Position numbers and translations under genes: made by a program. Shown here in pieces: positions 1-9,857 of a stretch of DNA of 64,000 nucleotides. Below the pieces are notes generated by a model, which was given only the letters and a program-made list of their open reading frames with translations, did no database searches and was not told the DNA's origin. Each line of letters starts with the position of its first letter. Within the stretch, counting starts at the first letter, position 1. The DNA is from Natronococcus occultus SP4 (GTDB lineage Archaea; Halobacteriota; Halobacteria; Halobacteriales; Natrialbaceae): assembly GCF_000328685.1 (NCBI RefSeq), contig NC_019974.1, forward strand, positions 673,001 through 737,000, written 5' to 3'.

Positions 1-955
1 GCTCGTCGCGGCCAACACCGACGTTCAACATCTCGTCGAGATCGAGGCCGACACCAAGATCCTGATGGGTGAGGACAAGACCGGCGGTCGCGGTGCGGGC
101 TCGCTCCCCCAGGTCGGCGAGGAGGCCGCCCTCGAGAGCCAAGAGGATATCGCCGGCGCGATCGACGGCTCCGACATGGTCTTCGTCACTGCGGGACTGG
201 GCGGGGGTACCGGAACCGGCTCGGCGCCCGTCGTCGCGAAGGCCGCCCGGGAGTCCGGAGCGCTTACCATCTCGATCGTCACCACTCCCTTCACCGCTGA
301 GGGCGAGGTCCGTCGAACCAACGCCGAGGCCGGCCTCGAGCGCCTGCGTGACGTCTCCGACACGGTCATCGTCGTCCCCAACGACCGCCTGCTGGATTCG
401 GTCGGCAAACTGCCGGTCCGGCAGGCGTTCAAGGTCAGCGACGAGGTGCTAATGCGCAGCGTGAAGGGCATCACCGAGCTGATCACCAAGCCCGGCCTCG
501 TCAACCTCGACTTCGCCGACGTCCGTACCGTCATGGAACGGGGCGGGGTCGCGATGATCGGTCTCGGCGAGTCCGACTCCGAGGCGAAAGCCGAGGACTC
601 GGTCAAGACCGCGCTGCGATCGCCGCTTTTGGACGTCGACATCTCCGGGGCGACCTCCGCACTGGTCAACGTCACGGGTGGCAACGACATGTCCATCGAG
701 GAAGCGGAGGGCGTCGTCGAGGAGATCTACGACCGGATCGACCCCGACGCCCGCATCATCTGGGGGACCTCGATCGACGAGACCCTCGAGGGAAGCATGC
801 GGACGATGATCGTCGTCACGGGCGTCGAGTCGCCCCAGATCTACGGCAACGGCGACGAGCAGCCGACCCAGCCCGAAGGCGGCTCCCAGGCCGGAGGCCG
901 AGGACGTGGCCGTGGCGGCGCTCGCGGCGACGACGATATCGACTTCGTCAACTGA
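1..955 (+). CDS. ftsZ1: Cell-division GTPase FtsZ1 (5' end outside window)
   Basis: Tubulin-like GTPase that polymerises into the division ring at mid-cell. The reading frame is open from the first base, so the N-terminus with the first nucleotide-binding loop lies upstream; about 317 codons are visible. The tubulin signature GGGTGTG lies near position 205, and the T7-loop stretch NLDFADV, which completes the GTPase site of the next subunit, is present. The wording of the core ([25 protein letters not shown]) matches the FtsZ1 group of haloarchaea rather than FtsZ2 or the CetZ proteins. The tail is a short Gly/Arg-rich linker ([12 protein letters not shown]) ending in the acidic peptide DDDIDFVN, the usual place for partner binding. 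The family call is firm; the Z1 subtype comes from remembered sequences. Confidence 0.95.
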   Translation, partial: LVAANTDVQHLVEIEADTKILMGEDKTGGRGAGSLPQVGEEAALESQEDIAGAIDGSDMVFVTAGLGGGTGTGSAPVVAKAARESGALTISIVTTPFTAEGEVRRTNAEAGLERLRDVSDTVIVVPNDRLLDSVGKLPVRQAFKVSDEVLMRSVKGITELITKPGLVNLDFADVRTVMERGGVAMIGLGESDSEAKAEDSVKTALRSPLLDVDISGATSALVNVTGGNDMSIEEAEGVVEEIYDRIDPDARIIWGTSIDETLEGSMRTMIVVTGVESPQIYGNGDEQPTQPEGGSQAGGRGRGRGGARGDDDIDFVN

Positions 956-1009
956 TCGGCGGACGCGGTTCGCCGGACGCTTTTCGAGAATGCAGGATCG
1001 ACAGCGCCG

Positions 1010-1336
1010 TCAGTCGTCGGCCCTCGCCGGTTCGCCGCCCGCGAGGTCCCCTTCGATGCTCGGGGGGTACTTTCCGCGCTCGAGTTTCAGATCCGACTGG
1101 GGGCGGGCCATGCAGGTCAGCGCGTAGTTCTCGGCTTCCTCCTCGGTAAAGCCTCGCGCTGCGGGCTGGGTGACTTCTCCCTCGACGATCTCGGCCGAAC
1201 AGGCCAGACACATCCCGACCCGACAGGAGTACTCCTGGGCGATCCCCTCCTCGAGACAGCGGCTGAGGATCGTCTCCTTGTCCGTGCAGGTGATCGACTC
1301 CCCCGTACCGACGAACTCGACCGTGTACTCAGTCAT
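1010..1336 (-). CDS. [2Fe-2S] ferredoxin
   Basis: Small plant-type electron carrier of 108 residues. The cluster ligands form the pattern C-x4-C-x2-C (SCRVGMCLAC) followed by a fourth Cys in YALTCMARP, as in plant-type ferredoxins. The start at MTEYTVEF is preferred over an ATG 24 nt upstream because a TATA-like TTTTAG lies about 26 nt before it, consistent with a leaderless message. It is divergent from the flavoprotein at 1499, an attractive but unproven redox partner. It is similar to the ferredoxin at 33674. Confidence 0.85.
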   Translation of the reverse strand: MTEYTVEFVGTGESITCTDKETILSRCLEEGIAQEYSCRVGMCLACSAEIVEGEVTQPAARGFTEEEAENYALTCMARPQSDLKLERGKYPPSIEGDLAGGEPARADD

Positions 1337-1498
1337 ACCGAACGGTACGGAAGACCGCACTAAAACTCTTTATTACATTTCGTGGCCGCCGCGCCGACGA
1401 AATCGACCGGCGCGGGGTCGTGCTCGTATATCGCGAGCCGGTCGAGCGAGGGCGTGCACATAAAACGTTTTCTTACCTCGCACTTCACACTGTCTTAT

Positions 1499-2905
1499 AT
1501 GAGTACGCAGGAGCAGTCGGCCGCCGATGCGGTCTCCAAGACTCGGTCGTCCGACGTGGTCGTCGTCGGCGCCGGAACCGCCGGCAGCTACGCCGCAGCG
1601 ACCGTCGCGAGCGAGGGGTACGACGTCGTCCTCCTCGAGCGCAAGTCCGAGCAGGAGGCGGGCCACATCGCCTGCGGGGACGCCCTGAAGGGCGCAGCGG
1701 ACTTCCCCGACGCGATCCCCAAGTCACAGCTCGAACCCGCCTTCACGAACACCGACGTCGACCACGGCCGCTTCGAGATCCCACAGGAAGACACCGTCCT
1801 CGAGATCCCGATTCCGGGAGAGCTGGCCGTCGTCGACCGCTGGGAGTACGGCAAGCTCGTCATCGAGGGCGCCGCGAAGGCGGGCGCGGAGATCCACTAC
1901 GACACCGTCGTCCAGGACGTCACCCAGGCCGAGGACGGTCGGGTCACGGGCGTCCGGGCGGTGCGGAAGGGCGACCCCGTCGAGTACGAGGCCGAGGTCG
2001 TCATCGACGCCGCGGGCTCGCTGTCGGTGCTGCAGGATCACGTCGACTTCTCGGGGTCGACGTTCGACACCAACGTCAACTACACCCACTTCTGTTCGGG
2101 CTACCGCGAGGTCGTCACCGTCGACGACCCCGTGGAGTGGTCCGACGCCCTCGTCTTCAAGCCGACCGATCGGGCCGCGGGCTACCTCTGGTACTTTCCG
2201 CGGACCGAGACCGAGATCAACGTCGGCCTGGGGTTCCAGATGACCGAGCAGCCGATGCAACTCGTCGAGAGCCTGAAACGCGACCTCCGGAGCCGCCCGG
2301 AGTTCGAGAGCGCGCAGGTCGACGACAAGCTCGGCGCCGCGCTCCCGACGCGTCGGCCCTACGACTCGGCGATCCATCCGGGCTACATGGCCGTCGGCGA
2401 CGCCGCAGGTCACGTCAACCCGACGACGGGCGGCGGGATCGCGGGCGCGGCCTACGCCGGCAAGTACGCCGCGGAGGCCGCCGTCGACGGGATCGAGGAC
2501 GGTGACGTCGGCGAGCGAGCCCTCTGGGAGTACAACCAGCGTGTGATGGACCACTTCGGCGCCCGCTACGCTGCCCTGGACGTCTACAACGTCCTCTCGA
2601 CGGCTGTCGACGTCGACGAGCTGATGGGGCTGCTCGCGGCGATGCCCGGCGACAAGCTCGCCGAGGCGCTGTACTCGGGCAGTACGGACATCGGAACGAA
2701 GCTCAAGCTCGAGGCGCTGCTCAAGAGCCGCGACCACTGGGGGACGATCTGGACCCTCTACAAGACCAAGCGCTGTGCCGACGACCTGCTCGACCACTAC
2801 GGCAACTACCCCTCCCATCCGGGCGCGCTCGACAGCTGGCAGGACCGACGCGACGACCTGATGGACGCGGTTTACGAGACGACCGGGGCGGACCCGAAGT
2901 ACTAA
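1499..2905 (+). CDS. Geranylgeranyl reductase family FAD-dependent oxidoreductase
   Basis: Flavoprotein of 468 residues in the family that saturates isoprenoid chains (archaeal lipids, menaquinone tails, chlorophyll). The N-terminus holds the Rossmann FAD motif VVGAGTAGSYAA with the ribose-binding Glu in LLERK, followed by the family's Cys motif ACGDALKG. The second FAD motif GDAAGHVNPTTGGGIAGA is near residue 300. The ATG at 1499 is chosen because an upstream in-frame start would translate the promoter region. It is convergent with nothing: its stop codon directly abuts the truncated TnpB reading frame. The substrate cannot be told from sequence; an archaeal lipid or quinone is likely. Confidence 0.85.
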   Translation: MSTQEQSAADAVSKTRSSDVVVVGAGTAGSYAAATVASEGYDVVLLERKSEQEAGHIACGDALKGAADFPDAIPKSQLEPAFTNTDVDHGRFEIPQEDTVLEIPIPGELAVVDRWEYGKLVIEGAAKAGAEIHYDTVVQDVTQAEDGRVTGVRAVRKGDPVEYEAEVVIDAAGSLSVLQDHVDFSGSTFDTNVNYTHFCSGYREVVTVDDPVEWSDALVFKPTDRAAGYLWYFPRTETEINVGLGFQMTEQPMQLVESLKRDLRSRPEFESAQVDDKLGAALPTRRPYDSAIHPGYMAVGDAAGHVNPTTGGGIAGAAYAGKYAAEAAVDGIEDGDVGERALWEYNQRVMDHFGARYAALDVYNVLSTAVDVDELMGLLAAMPGDKLAEALYSGSTDIGTKLKLEALLKSRDHWGTIWTLYKTKRCADDLLDHYGNYPSHPGALDSWQDRRDDLMDAVYETTGADPKY

Positions 2906-3718
2906 CACCGACCGTTTACTTTCCACCGCGACCTGCCCGACGACGCCACCATCAAGACCGTCACTGTCAAACGCGAACCCACCGACAAGTGGTACGCCAT
3001 CCTCGGCGTCGAAACCCCCGACGACCCACCCGAGAAGCCCGACGAGGTGACTGACGCTGTTGGTATCGACGTGGGTATCCTAAAATACGTCCACGACAGC
3101 GACGGGACCGCCGTCGAGTCGCCTGACCTTTCCGACGAACGCGAGCGGTTAGAACGCGCCCAACGTAACCTCTCGCGGAAGGAACACGGCTCGAACAATT
3201 GGGAGGAACAGCGCAAGACGGTCGCTCGACGCCACGCTGACCTGAAGCGCAAGCGTCGAGACTTCTTGCACAAACTCTCGGCGTACTACGCCCGCGAGTA
3301 CGACCTTGTCGCGGTCGAGGACTTGGATACGAAAGGGCTGGTCGAGCTTCCGGACAACTCTCGGAACCGCGCCGGGGCCTCGTGGGGGACGTTCCTGCGA
3401 ATGCTCGAATACAAGTGCGAGCGGGAAGGAACGTACTTCGTCGCCGTGGACCCCCGAGGCACGACCAAAGAGTGCGCGTCATGTGGCGTCGAGACGGACA
3501 AGCCGTTGTGGGTACGCAAGCATTCGTGTCCATCGTGTGGGTTCGAGGCAGACAGAGACGCGAATGCGTCGTGGAACATCCTTTCTCGCGGTCTCGAACA
3601 AGTAGGGGCGGGCTGTCCCGAATCAACGCCTGTGGAGACTGCGCTCCCTACGGGAACCCATTCGGTTCCTGCAAAGCGCGTCATCGAAGCAGGAAGCCCC
3701 GAACCGCGTCAGCGGTGA
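2906..3718 (+). pseudogene. tnpB: 5'-truncated IS1341-type TnpB (RuvC nuclease) remnant
   Basis: C-terminal 270 codons of an IS200/IS605-family TnpB, the RNA-guided RuvC-like nuclease. The frame is open from the base after the preceding gene's stop codon and has no convincing start: the first homologous residues (TFHRDLPDD) belong to the middle of the protein, so roughly the first 130-170 residues are missing. A GTG at 3047 could start only a 223-residue fragment. All three RuvC acidic residues remain (GIDVG at 3062, VAVEDL near 3316, DRDANAS near 3551), as does the zinc ribbon CASCG...CPSCG. No TnpA is present. The 3' end of such genes in Halobacterium is known to give sense-overlapping RNAs, the likely guide-RNA scaffold. 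Confidence 0.85.
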
Positions 3719-3798
3719 GCGAGTAGGGTGGGGAGGAAGTCACTCTGCGCGGTTGTTCGCGCTGACGGCAGCGTCGCTGCCCCACAGTGCGGCGTCCT

Positions 3799-3818
3799 CC
3801 CATGACTGACGTCGTGGG
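3799..3818 (+). repeat. Right-end hairpin of the IS200/IS605-type remnant
   Basis: CCCATGAC and GTCGTGGG pair over eight positions (one G-U) around the loop TGAC, 80 nt after the tnpB stop. Subterminal hairpins of this kind (CCCACGGCTGAAGCCGTGGG-like) mark the right end of haloarchaeal IS1341-type elements. A second perfect hairpin, GGCAGC-GTC-GCTGCC, is at 3767-3781. No matching left end is visible. Confidence 0.5.
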
Positions 3819-3902
3819 GGTTCGCGCTGTTCAGCGGGTAACCTCCTGCTACGTCCCGAACCGTCCCCGTCGCTTTTGGTCGCCCGTCGCCGGTGTCCGG
3901 GC

Positions 3903-5645
3903 ATGGATACGACCGTTCGCCGTCGCGAGGTACTGCTGGCGAGTGGCGGCGCCGGAGTCGCGAGCGTCGCCGGCTGTGCCGACCGTTCGACCGAGGACGT
4001 CGGCGGCGTTGCGCCGGGGGAAGCACGGGCCGTCGTCTCCCAGCACCACCTCGCGACCGAAGCCGGGCTTGAGGTCCTCGAGGACGGCGGGACGGCCGCC
4101 GACGCCGCCGTCGCGGTCGCCTGCGCCCTGAGCGTCGTCGAGCCCTGGTTCTCCTCGGCGCTGGGCGGGGGCACCTGGGCGCTGTACTACGACGCCGACA
4201 CCGACGAGGTGACCAGCCTGGACGGCGTCGGTCCCGCCGGGCTGGAGGCGACACCCGACGATTACGAGGACCGCGCCGACGAGGCGGGGATCCACCAGGC
4301 CGTCGTCCCCGGCGCCTGGGACGGCTGGATGCTGTGGCTCGCCGAGTACGGCGACCTGGCGCTACCGGACGTCCTCGAGCCGGCGATCGCGCTCGCCCGG
4401 GAGGGGTACCCGGTCAGCCCGGAGATGGCGGGCTGGCTCGAGGGCGAGGCAGAACTGATCGCGAACCGACCCGCGGCGGCCGAGATTTACCACGACGACG
4501 GGGAACTCCTCGGAGAGGGCGACACCGTCACCCAGGACGCGATGGCCGACACGTTCGAATCGCTCGCCGACGCCTACGCCGACGAGGACGACCGAGCGGA
4601 CGGGATCCAGGCCGCACGGGACTACTTCTACCGCGGTCCGATCGCCGAGGCGATCGTCGACCACTCCGACGAGCACGGCGGCTACCTGACCCGCGAGGGG
4701 TTCGAGGAGTTCGCGGCCGAGATCGTCGACCCACTCTCGATCGAGTACGACGAGGACGTCGAGGTCTACCAGAACCCGCCAAACAGCCAGGGGATCACCC
4801 AGCTGCTGGCGCTGAATATCCTGAAGGAGTACGACCTCTCGGACCTCGAACCCGACGACGCCGACGCGGTCCATCTCCAGGCCGAGGCGATCAAGCTCGC
4901 GTTCGCGGATCGGTACCACCACGTCGGCGACCCCGACCGCGTCGCGGTCCCCGTCGAGGAGCTCCTCGAGGAGGAGTACGCCGCCGACCAGCGCGACCGG
5001 ATCTCGATGGACGAGGCGATGGAGTGGCCGATCGACACCGGCCTCGAGGACGTCGAAGCCGACCACACCACGACCTTCCACGTCGTCGACGACGACGGCA
5101 ACGCGGCGGCGGTGACGACCAGCCTGGGCGCGCAGTTTCTCGTCGTCGGCGACACCGGGATCCACATCAACAACCGGATGCGGATGCTCTCCGTCGAGGA
5201 CAACGATCCGAATCGGCTGACGCCCGGGTACAAGGTACGACATACCTCGAACCCGTACATGGCGATCCGGGACGGCGACCCGTACGTGCTCGGCGGCGTC
5301 ACCGGCGTCGACACCCAGCCCCAGGGCCAGACCCAGCAGTTCCTCCACGCCGTCGAGTTCGGGCTCGACGCCCAGGCGGCGGTCGACCATCCGCGGTTCG
5401 TAAGCACCGCCTTCCCCTCGACGGACTACCCCTACGACGCCGACGATACCCTTCAGATCGAGACCGAGTTTCCCGAGGCCGTCCGCGAGGAGCTCGCGGA
5501 GCGGGGCCACGACCTCGAGGAAGGGGTCGGCATGTTCGGGACCGGGAACGTGATCGTCCTCGAGGACGACGAGCTCCAGATCGGCGCCGAGCCGCGACAC
5601 TCTACGGCCGAGGGAACGGTCTCGCGGACGGACGACTCGGGTTGA
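3903..5645 (+). CDS. ggt: Gamma-glutamyltransferase (Tat-exported lipoprotein)
   Basis: Ntn-hydrolase of 580 residues that cleaves or transfers the gamma-glutamyl group of glutathione-like peptides. The N-terminus carries a twin-arginine signal with a lipobox (RRREVLLASGGAGVASVAGC), so the protein is probably exported folded and lipid-anchored to the outer membrane face. The self-processing site is in DHTTTFHVVD, with the candidate nucleophile Thr in T389-T391 where the precursor is cut into two subunits. The substrate-binding loop GGVTGVD lies near residue 463. The ATG at 3903 is chosen because it gives the complete Tat signal. Haloarchaea generally use gamma-glutamylcysteine rather than glutathione, so that is the more likely substrate. 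Confidence 0.92.
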   Translation: MDTTVRRREVLLASGGAGVASVAGCADRSTEDVGGVAPGEARAVVSQHHLATEAGLEVLEDGGTAADAAVAVACALSVVEPWFSSALGGGTWALYYDADTDEVTSLDGVGPAGLEATPDDYEDRADEAGIHQAVVPGAWDGWMLWLAEYGDLALPDVLEPAIALAREGYPVSPEMAGWLEGEAELIANRPAAAEIYHDDGELLGEGDTVTQDAMADTFESLADAYADEDDRADGIQAARDYFYRGPIAEAIVDHSDEHGGYLTREGFEEFAAEIVDPLSIEYDEDVEVYQNPPNSQGITQLLALNILKEYDLSDLEPDDADAVHLQAEAIKLAFADRYHHVGDPDRVAVPVEELLEEEYAADQRDRISMDEAMEWPIDTGLEDVEADHTTTFHVVDDDGNAAAVTTSLGAQFLVVGDTGIHINNRMRMLSVEDNDPNRLTPGYKVRHTSNPYMAIRDGDPYVLGGVTGVDTQPQGQTQQFLHAVEFGLDAQAAVDHPRFVSTAFPSTDYPYDADDTLQIETEFPEAVREELAERGHDLEEGVGMFGTGNVIVLEDDELQIGAEPRHSTAEGTVSRTDDSG

Positions 5646-5831
5646 GCGTGTCCGGCTGTGTCGGACCGCGTGCCAGACTGGTGGGTCGGATCCCGTCGAT
5701 GGGGGCAAACGCGCCCGCTCGCCTCGCCCGACGATTGATCCCGTCGACGGGGGCGGGCGAAGCCGGTGACCGTCCGCTTTCCTACGCTGTTAGGGACTAT
5801 CGACAATCTCGTCGGATGACAACGGATGCCT

Positions 5832-6677
5832 ATGTCGCAAGGACATACCCGAAGACGCGCGCTGACGCTGCTCGGAGCCACCGGAGCCGGACTGATCACG
5901 GCCAGTTTCAGCGGGACGAGCGACGACCACGGGGGAGACGACTACGACGACGATCACGAGGACGACCACGACGGCGTCGACGGGCTCGCACAGGTGCGGG
6001 CGGCCCACCTCTCGCCGGACGCGCCGAACGTCGACGTCAGCGTCGAGGGCGAGCCCGTCCTCGAGGACGTCCCCTTCCGCGCGGTCAGCGAGTATCTCGA
6101 GCTCCCGGTCGGCACCGCGAACGTCGCCATCGCGGCGACGGAAGACCCCGACACCGTGGTCTTCGACGAGGACCTCGAACTCGCCGAGGGCGCGTTCACG
6201 ATCGCCGCGCTGGGCGAACTGAGCGGGGAGACCCAGCCCTTCGCACCGGCCGTCCTCGAGGACGACCTGAGCGATCCCGGCGAGGACGCCCGGGTCCGAC
6301 TCGTCCACGCCTCGCCCGACGCCCCGGCGGTCGACGTCACCGCTGACGGCGGCGAGACGGTCCTGTTCGAGGACATCGCGTTCGGCGACGCCGGCGCGAT
6401 CGAGGTTCCCGCGGGCGAGTACGTCCTCGAGGTGCGGCCCGCGACGGAGTGCAACGACGGCGATGTCGTCGCCGAGTTCGACGTCAGTCCGGCCGCCGGC
6501 ACCGTCTACACGGCCTTCGCCGTCGGCTACCTCGACCCGGAGAACGCCCCCGCCGACGAGCCGTTCGATCTGAAGGTCGTCGCGGACGCGGAGGCCGACG
6601 AAGACGCGGCCGACACGGAGGCCGACGGCGACGAGGACGGAGCCGACAACCACGACGGGTACGACGAGGACGACTGA
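5832..6677 (+). CDS. Secreted DUF4397 domain protein
   Basis: Probable exported protein of 281 residues and unknown function. A twin-arginine signal (RRRALTLLGATGAGLITA) is followed by an Asp/His-rich linker (residues about 35-50) that might bind cations. Two related segments follow, each starting VR-AHLSPDAPNVDV and VR-VHASPDAPAVDV, the hallmark of DUF4397, a beta-rich surface module. The C-terminal 40 residues are almost entirely Asp, Glu and Ala and resemble a low-complexity stalk. An in-frame ATG six bases upstream is equally possible. No neighbour suggests a partner. Confidence 0.8.
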   Translation: MSQGHTRRRALTLLGATGAGLITASFSGTSDDHGGDDYDDDHEDDHDGVDGLAQVRAAHLSPDAPNVDVSVEGEPVLEDVPFRAVSEYLELPVGTANVAIAATEDPDTVVFDEDLELAEGAFTIAALGELSGETQPFAPAVLEDDLSDPGEDARVRLVHASPDAPAVDVTADGGETVLFEDIAFGDAGAIEVPAGEYVLEVRPATECNDGDVVAEFDVSPAAGTVYTAFAVGYLDPENAPADEPFDLKVVADAEADEDAADTEADGDEDGADNHDGYDEDD

Positions 6678-6692
6678 TCGACTCGCGAGGGA

Positions 6693-8354
6693 TCACCGAT
6701 CGTTCGAGACGGCCGCCCGGAGGCGGTCGATTCGCTTTTCCGTCGACGGATGAGTCCCGAACACGCCTCGCTCGAGCAGCCGTTGCGTTCGATCGAAGAA
6801 GCGGTGTTTCTCCCACGGCGGCGGCACGATCGAGAACGCCGTTGTCGGCTCCCGACTCCGGAGGTCGGTCGACGGTCGGCGCTCGAGTTCCGCGTCCAGC
6901 GTCTCGAGGGCGCCGGCGAGCGCGGCCGGATCGCCCGTGATCGCGACGGCGCCGTCGTCGGCAGCGTACTCCCGTCCGCGAGCGACGACGGCGACGGCGG
7001 CGCGACCGAACCGGCTCGCGAGGATCGAAAGCGGCTCGAGGACGGGATTGAACCCGTACCGCCCGGTAGCCGCCCGCGCGACAGCGCCGGGGGTTGCAAG
7101 CGCTGTCAGTACCGCCGCGTCGCGGTTGGCCACGTGTGCGAGCTCGTGTGCAACCACGGCCTCGAGCTCCCGATCCTCGAGAGTGTCGACCAGTCCCCGC
7201 GAGAGGACGATCGTCGACGAGGACGGACGGTAGCCGACGGTGAGTGCTGCGGGCGCCTCGGTTTCCGCGAGCCGGAGTTCGGGAACCGGAACGTCAGCCT
7301 GTCCGGCGAGTCGTGCGACCGTGGTCTGCAGCTCCGCGAGGGCGGGATCGTCTTCCCGCGCGTCCGCGAGGGACTCGAGTTCGACCCGTTGCTCGAGGTT
7401 CCGGACGACGGCGGCCTCGCCGTCGAACTCGCTCCGGACGACGCTCGCGACGTGGCCGCCGACGAACGCTAGCGCGAGGATCGTGCCGACGACGGCGGCG
7501 ATCGCCGCGGTCGACAGCGCCGTCGTCGCCACGGAGACGACGACGAGCCCGACGAGGACGCCGAAACCCGCGAGGATCACCGGCGGTGCGTCCTTGAGGC
7601 GGGCCGCGAGCCGTCGACGCTCGTCGGTGATGCCGTAGTACTCGTGTTCGGAATCGGATTCACTGTCGTCCTCCGCGCGGGCCACGAGGCGGGCGCGAAC
7701 GTCGTCGAGGCGGTCGGGGACGATCGCCGCCGCGAGTCCGATCCCGACCAGCGCGATCACGAGGACGCCCGCGAACAGCTCCGAGACGGAGAAACTCAGG
7801 TAGCCGACCCCGAAGACGCCGGCCACGAGCCAGTTGCCGGCGGCGCTTCGCTCGAGGCGGTCGTCCGCGTCGCTCCTCGACCGGGTCCACTCCCGGGCGG
7901 CCCAGACGTACGATATCGTCAGGAGGTAAAAGCCCGCGGCGAGGACGAGCGCGGCGAAGACGGGTCCCGGAAGCGCCGCGCTGACGACGGGTGCGAGCGC
8001 CAGCGCGACCAGCAGCGACGAGAGCAGAAGGACGTACGCGGCGAACTCGACGACCCCCTCGGCGAGCGGGCCGGGACGGGCTGTGTCCGGGTTCGTCCGT
8101 GCGGTCCGGAGCGCCCGAAGCGCCCACTCGACACAGAGCACGGCGAGGACGGCAGCAACGACCGCGAGCACCGTCGCGACGGACGTCGACAGGACGGGCC
8201 CGAGGAGAGCGACCGCGTACCAGACGAAGCCGGCGATCGGCGCACCGACCAGCACCAGGCCGGCGACGGCGACGACCGCGACCAGCGCCAGCGAGAGCGT
8301 CGACGCGATCGCCATCCGCGCCCAGAGCGCCGGACGGCCGTGGCTCGCGGTCAC
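6693..8354 (-). CDS. M48 family membrane metalloprotease (HtpX-like)
   Basis: Zinc protease of about 553 residues. The active-site helix VVAHELAHVANRD gives HExxH, and the third ligand region (REYAADDGA) follows. At least six hydrophobic segments precede and follow an internal cytoplasmic stretch, a longer membrane part than in HtpX. The family degrades misfolded membrane proteins. The start is uncertain: the GTG at 8354 has a GGTGA Shine-Dalgarno 8 nt upstream, while the first ATG is at 8315 and a longer reading to 8465 is open but poorly hydrophobic. It is a distant paralog of htpX at 18764. It converges with the DUF4397 gene, the two stops being 15 nt apart. Confidence 0.85.
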   Translation of the reverse strand: MTASHGRPALWARMAIASTLSLALVAVVAVAGLVLVGAPIAGFVWYAVALLGPVLSTSVATVLAVVAAVLAVLCVEWALRALRTARTNPDTARPGPLAEGVVEFAAYVLLLSSLLVALALAPVVSAALPGPVFAALVLAAGFYLLTISYVWAAREWTRSRSDADDRLERSAAGNWLVAGVFGVGYLSFSVSELFAGVLVIALVGIGLAAAIVPDRLDDVRARLVARAEDDSESDSEHEYYGITDERRRLAARLKDAPPVILAGFGVLVGLVVVSVATTALSTAAIAAVVGTILALAFVGGHVASVVRSEFDGEAAVVRNLEQRVELESLADAREDDPALAELQTTVARLAGQADVPVPELRLAETEAPAALTVGYRPSSSTIVLSRGLVDTLEDRELEAVVAHELAHVANRDAAVLTALATPGAVARAATGRYGFNPVLEPLSILASRFGRAAVAVVARGREYAADDGAVAITGDPAALAGALETLDAELERRPSTDLRSREPTTAFSIVPPPWEKHRFFDRTQRLLERGVFGTHPSTEKRIDRLRAAVSNDR

Positions 8355-8507
8355 GGCCCGCTCACCACCGGGAACCGTTCTCGGGGCCGATACGGCCGAC
8401 GGGAAACTCGCGTGGCGGGTCGCATCGCTACCCGACAGTTTCGGTCGGCGAACCAAATAGTTCACCCTCCGGACAGGTACTGCTCCGCCCCGATCCGACC
8501 GGAGACG

Positions 8508-9788
8508 TCAGGGGCGGCTGTGGCCGAGCCGTTCGATAGCGCCCGCGACCGTCTCGATCCCGTGTCCGATGCTGTCCTCGTCGACGTCGAACGTCGAGGT
8601 GTGGTGGCCGCCGGGGTGGTCGGTGCCGACGCCGACGTAACACGCTAGCCCACCCTGTTGCTGGACTTCCCGCATCAGGAAGGTCGCGTCCTCGCTTCCC
8701 CCGAGCTGGTCGCGCTCGAGGACGTGCTCGACGCCCTCGACGCCGCCGGCGACGTCGGCGACGACGTCGACCAGCTCCTGGTCGCTCGTCGCGCTGGGCG
8801 CGTCGGCGCCGATCTCGAGGTCGACCTCGCAGTCGTGCATCTCGGCTGCGGATCGCATCACGCGTTCGGCCTTCTCGTACATGTACTCCATCAGCTCGGT
8901 CGTCTCGCCCCGGACCTCGGCGACGATGCGGGCCTCCTCGGGGATGACGTTTGCCGCGGTGCCGCCCTCGACGACGCCCGCGTTGATCCGGGTCTGGCCG
9001 TCGCTGTGGCGCGGAATGCCGTAGCAGTTCTGGACGGCCGTCGCCATCGCCTGGACGGCGTTGCGACCCTGCTCGGGGTGGCCGCCGGCGTGGGCCGGCT
9101 CCCCGGTGAAGGTGGCCTCGAGGTGTCGAACCGCCAGGAAGCCGTCGATCCCGGCGACGATCTCGCCAGTGGGGTGGTCCAGCCCGACGTGGAGCGCGAG
9201 CAGGTAGTCGACGTCCGCGATGTGGTCGCTTTTGGCCATCGACTTCCCGCCGCCGACGACCTCCTCGGCGGGCTGGAAGAAGACCTTCAGCGTCCCCTGA
9301 AAATCACTGTCCGCGATCGCCTCGAGGACGCCGACTCCGATCGTCGCGTGGGCGTCGTGGCCGCAGGCGTGCATCGCCTCGTCGTGTTCGGAGCGAAACC
9401 CCTCCGCGACGGGCAGGTGGTCCGGATCCTCGGACTCGGGCTGGGGGAGGCCGTCGATGTCGACCCGCAGCCCGACCGTCGGCCCCTCGCCGCGCTCGAG
9501 GACGGCGACGGCGCCCGTGTACCCGCCCTCGAGGTCGGTGAGGACGTCCTCGTCGGCGCCGTGGTCGCGGGCCTGCTCGTACCAGCTCTCGAGAGCGTCC
9601 TCGTCGGGGACGCCCATCCGGTGGTCGCTCGCGAGGGCCTCGGGGCCGACGTGGAGCTCGTCGAGGTCGAGACGGGACTGGAGCTCCTCGACGATCCGTG
9701 CGGTGGTGTAAAACTCCCGCCAGGCGGGTTCGGGTTTGCGGTGCAGCTCTCGGCGCAGCGAAACGAGGTCCGGATCGGTGGTGGACAT
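8508..9788 (-). CDS. M20 family amidohydrolase (AbgA/hippurate hydrolase type)
   Basis: Cytoplasmic di-metal hydrolase of 426 residues that splits an N-acyl amide bond. Metal ligands are seen in MHACGHDAH and PAEEVVGGG, with the dimerisation lid between them and a late His in GTDHPGGHH. An inserted region around residues 60-100 is typical of the aminobenzoyl-glutamate utilisation (AbgA) branch, so p-aminobenzoyl-glutamate or another N-acyl amino acid is a reasonable substrate; indole-acetyl amides are also hydrolysed by relatives. The start at 9788 (MSTTDPDLV) is chosen over an upstream in-frame ATG at 9815 because homologs begin at this point. Confidence 0.85.
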   Translation of the reverse strand: MSTTDPDLVSLRRELHRKPEPAWREFYTTARIVEELQSRLDLDELHVGPEALASDHRMGVPDEDALESWYEQARDHGADEDVLTDLEGGYTGAVAVLERGEGPTVGLRVDIDGLPQPESEDPDHLPVAEGFRSEHDEAMHACGHDAHATIGVGVLEAIADSDFQGTLKVFFQPAEEVVGGGKSMAKSDHIADVDYLLALHVGLDHPTGEIVAGIDGFLAVRHLEATFTGEPAHAGGHPEQGRNAVQAMATAVQNCYGIPRHSDGQTRINAGVVEGGTAANVIPEEARIVAEVRGETTELMEYMYEKAERVMRSAAEMHDCEVDLEIGADAPSATSDQELVDVVADVAGGVEGVEHVLERDQLGGSEDATFLMREVQQQGGLACYVGVGTDHPGGHHTSTFDVDEDSIGHGIETVAGAIERLGHSRP

Positions 9789-9857
9789 AGCGCCGTATTG
9801 GAAGGGGTAGCTCAAAGCAGTGGCGGGTTTCGGTCGTCGGTCCGCGAGACGGCACCG

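Noticed and set aside
7042-7057. ACGGGATTGAACCCGT, like the T-arm of a tRNA
   Set aside because: It lies inside the M48 protease coding sequence (peptide RYGFNPVLEPL) and no acceptor, D or anticodon stem can be built around it.
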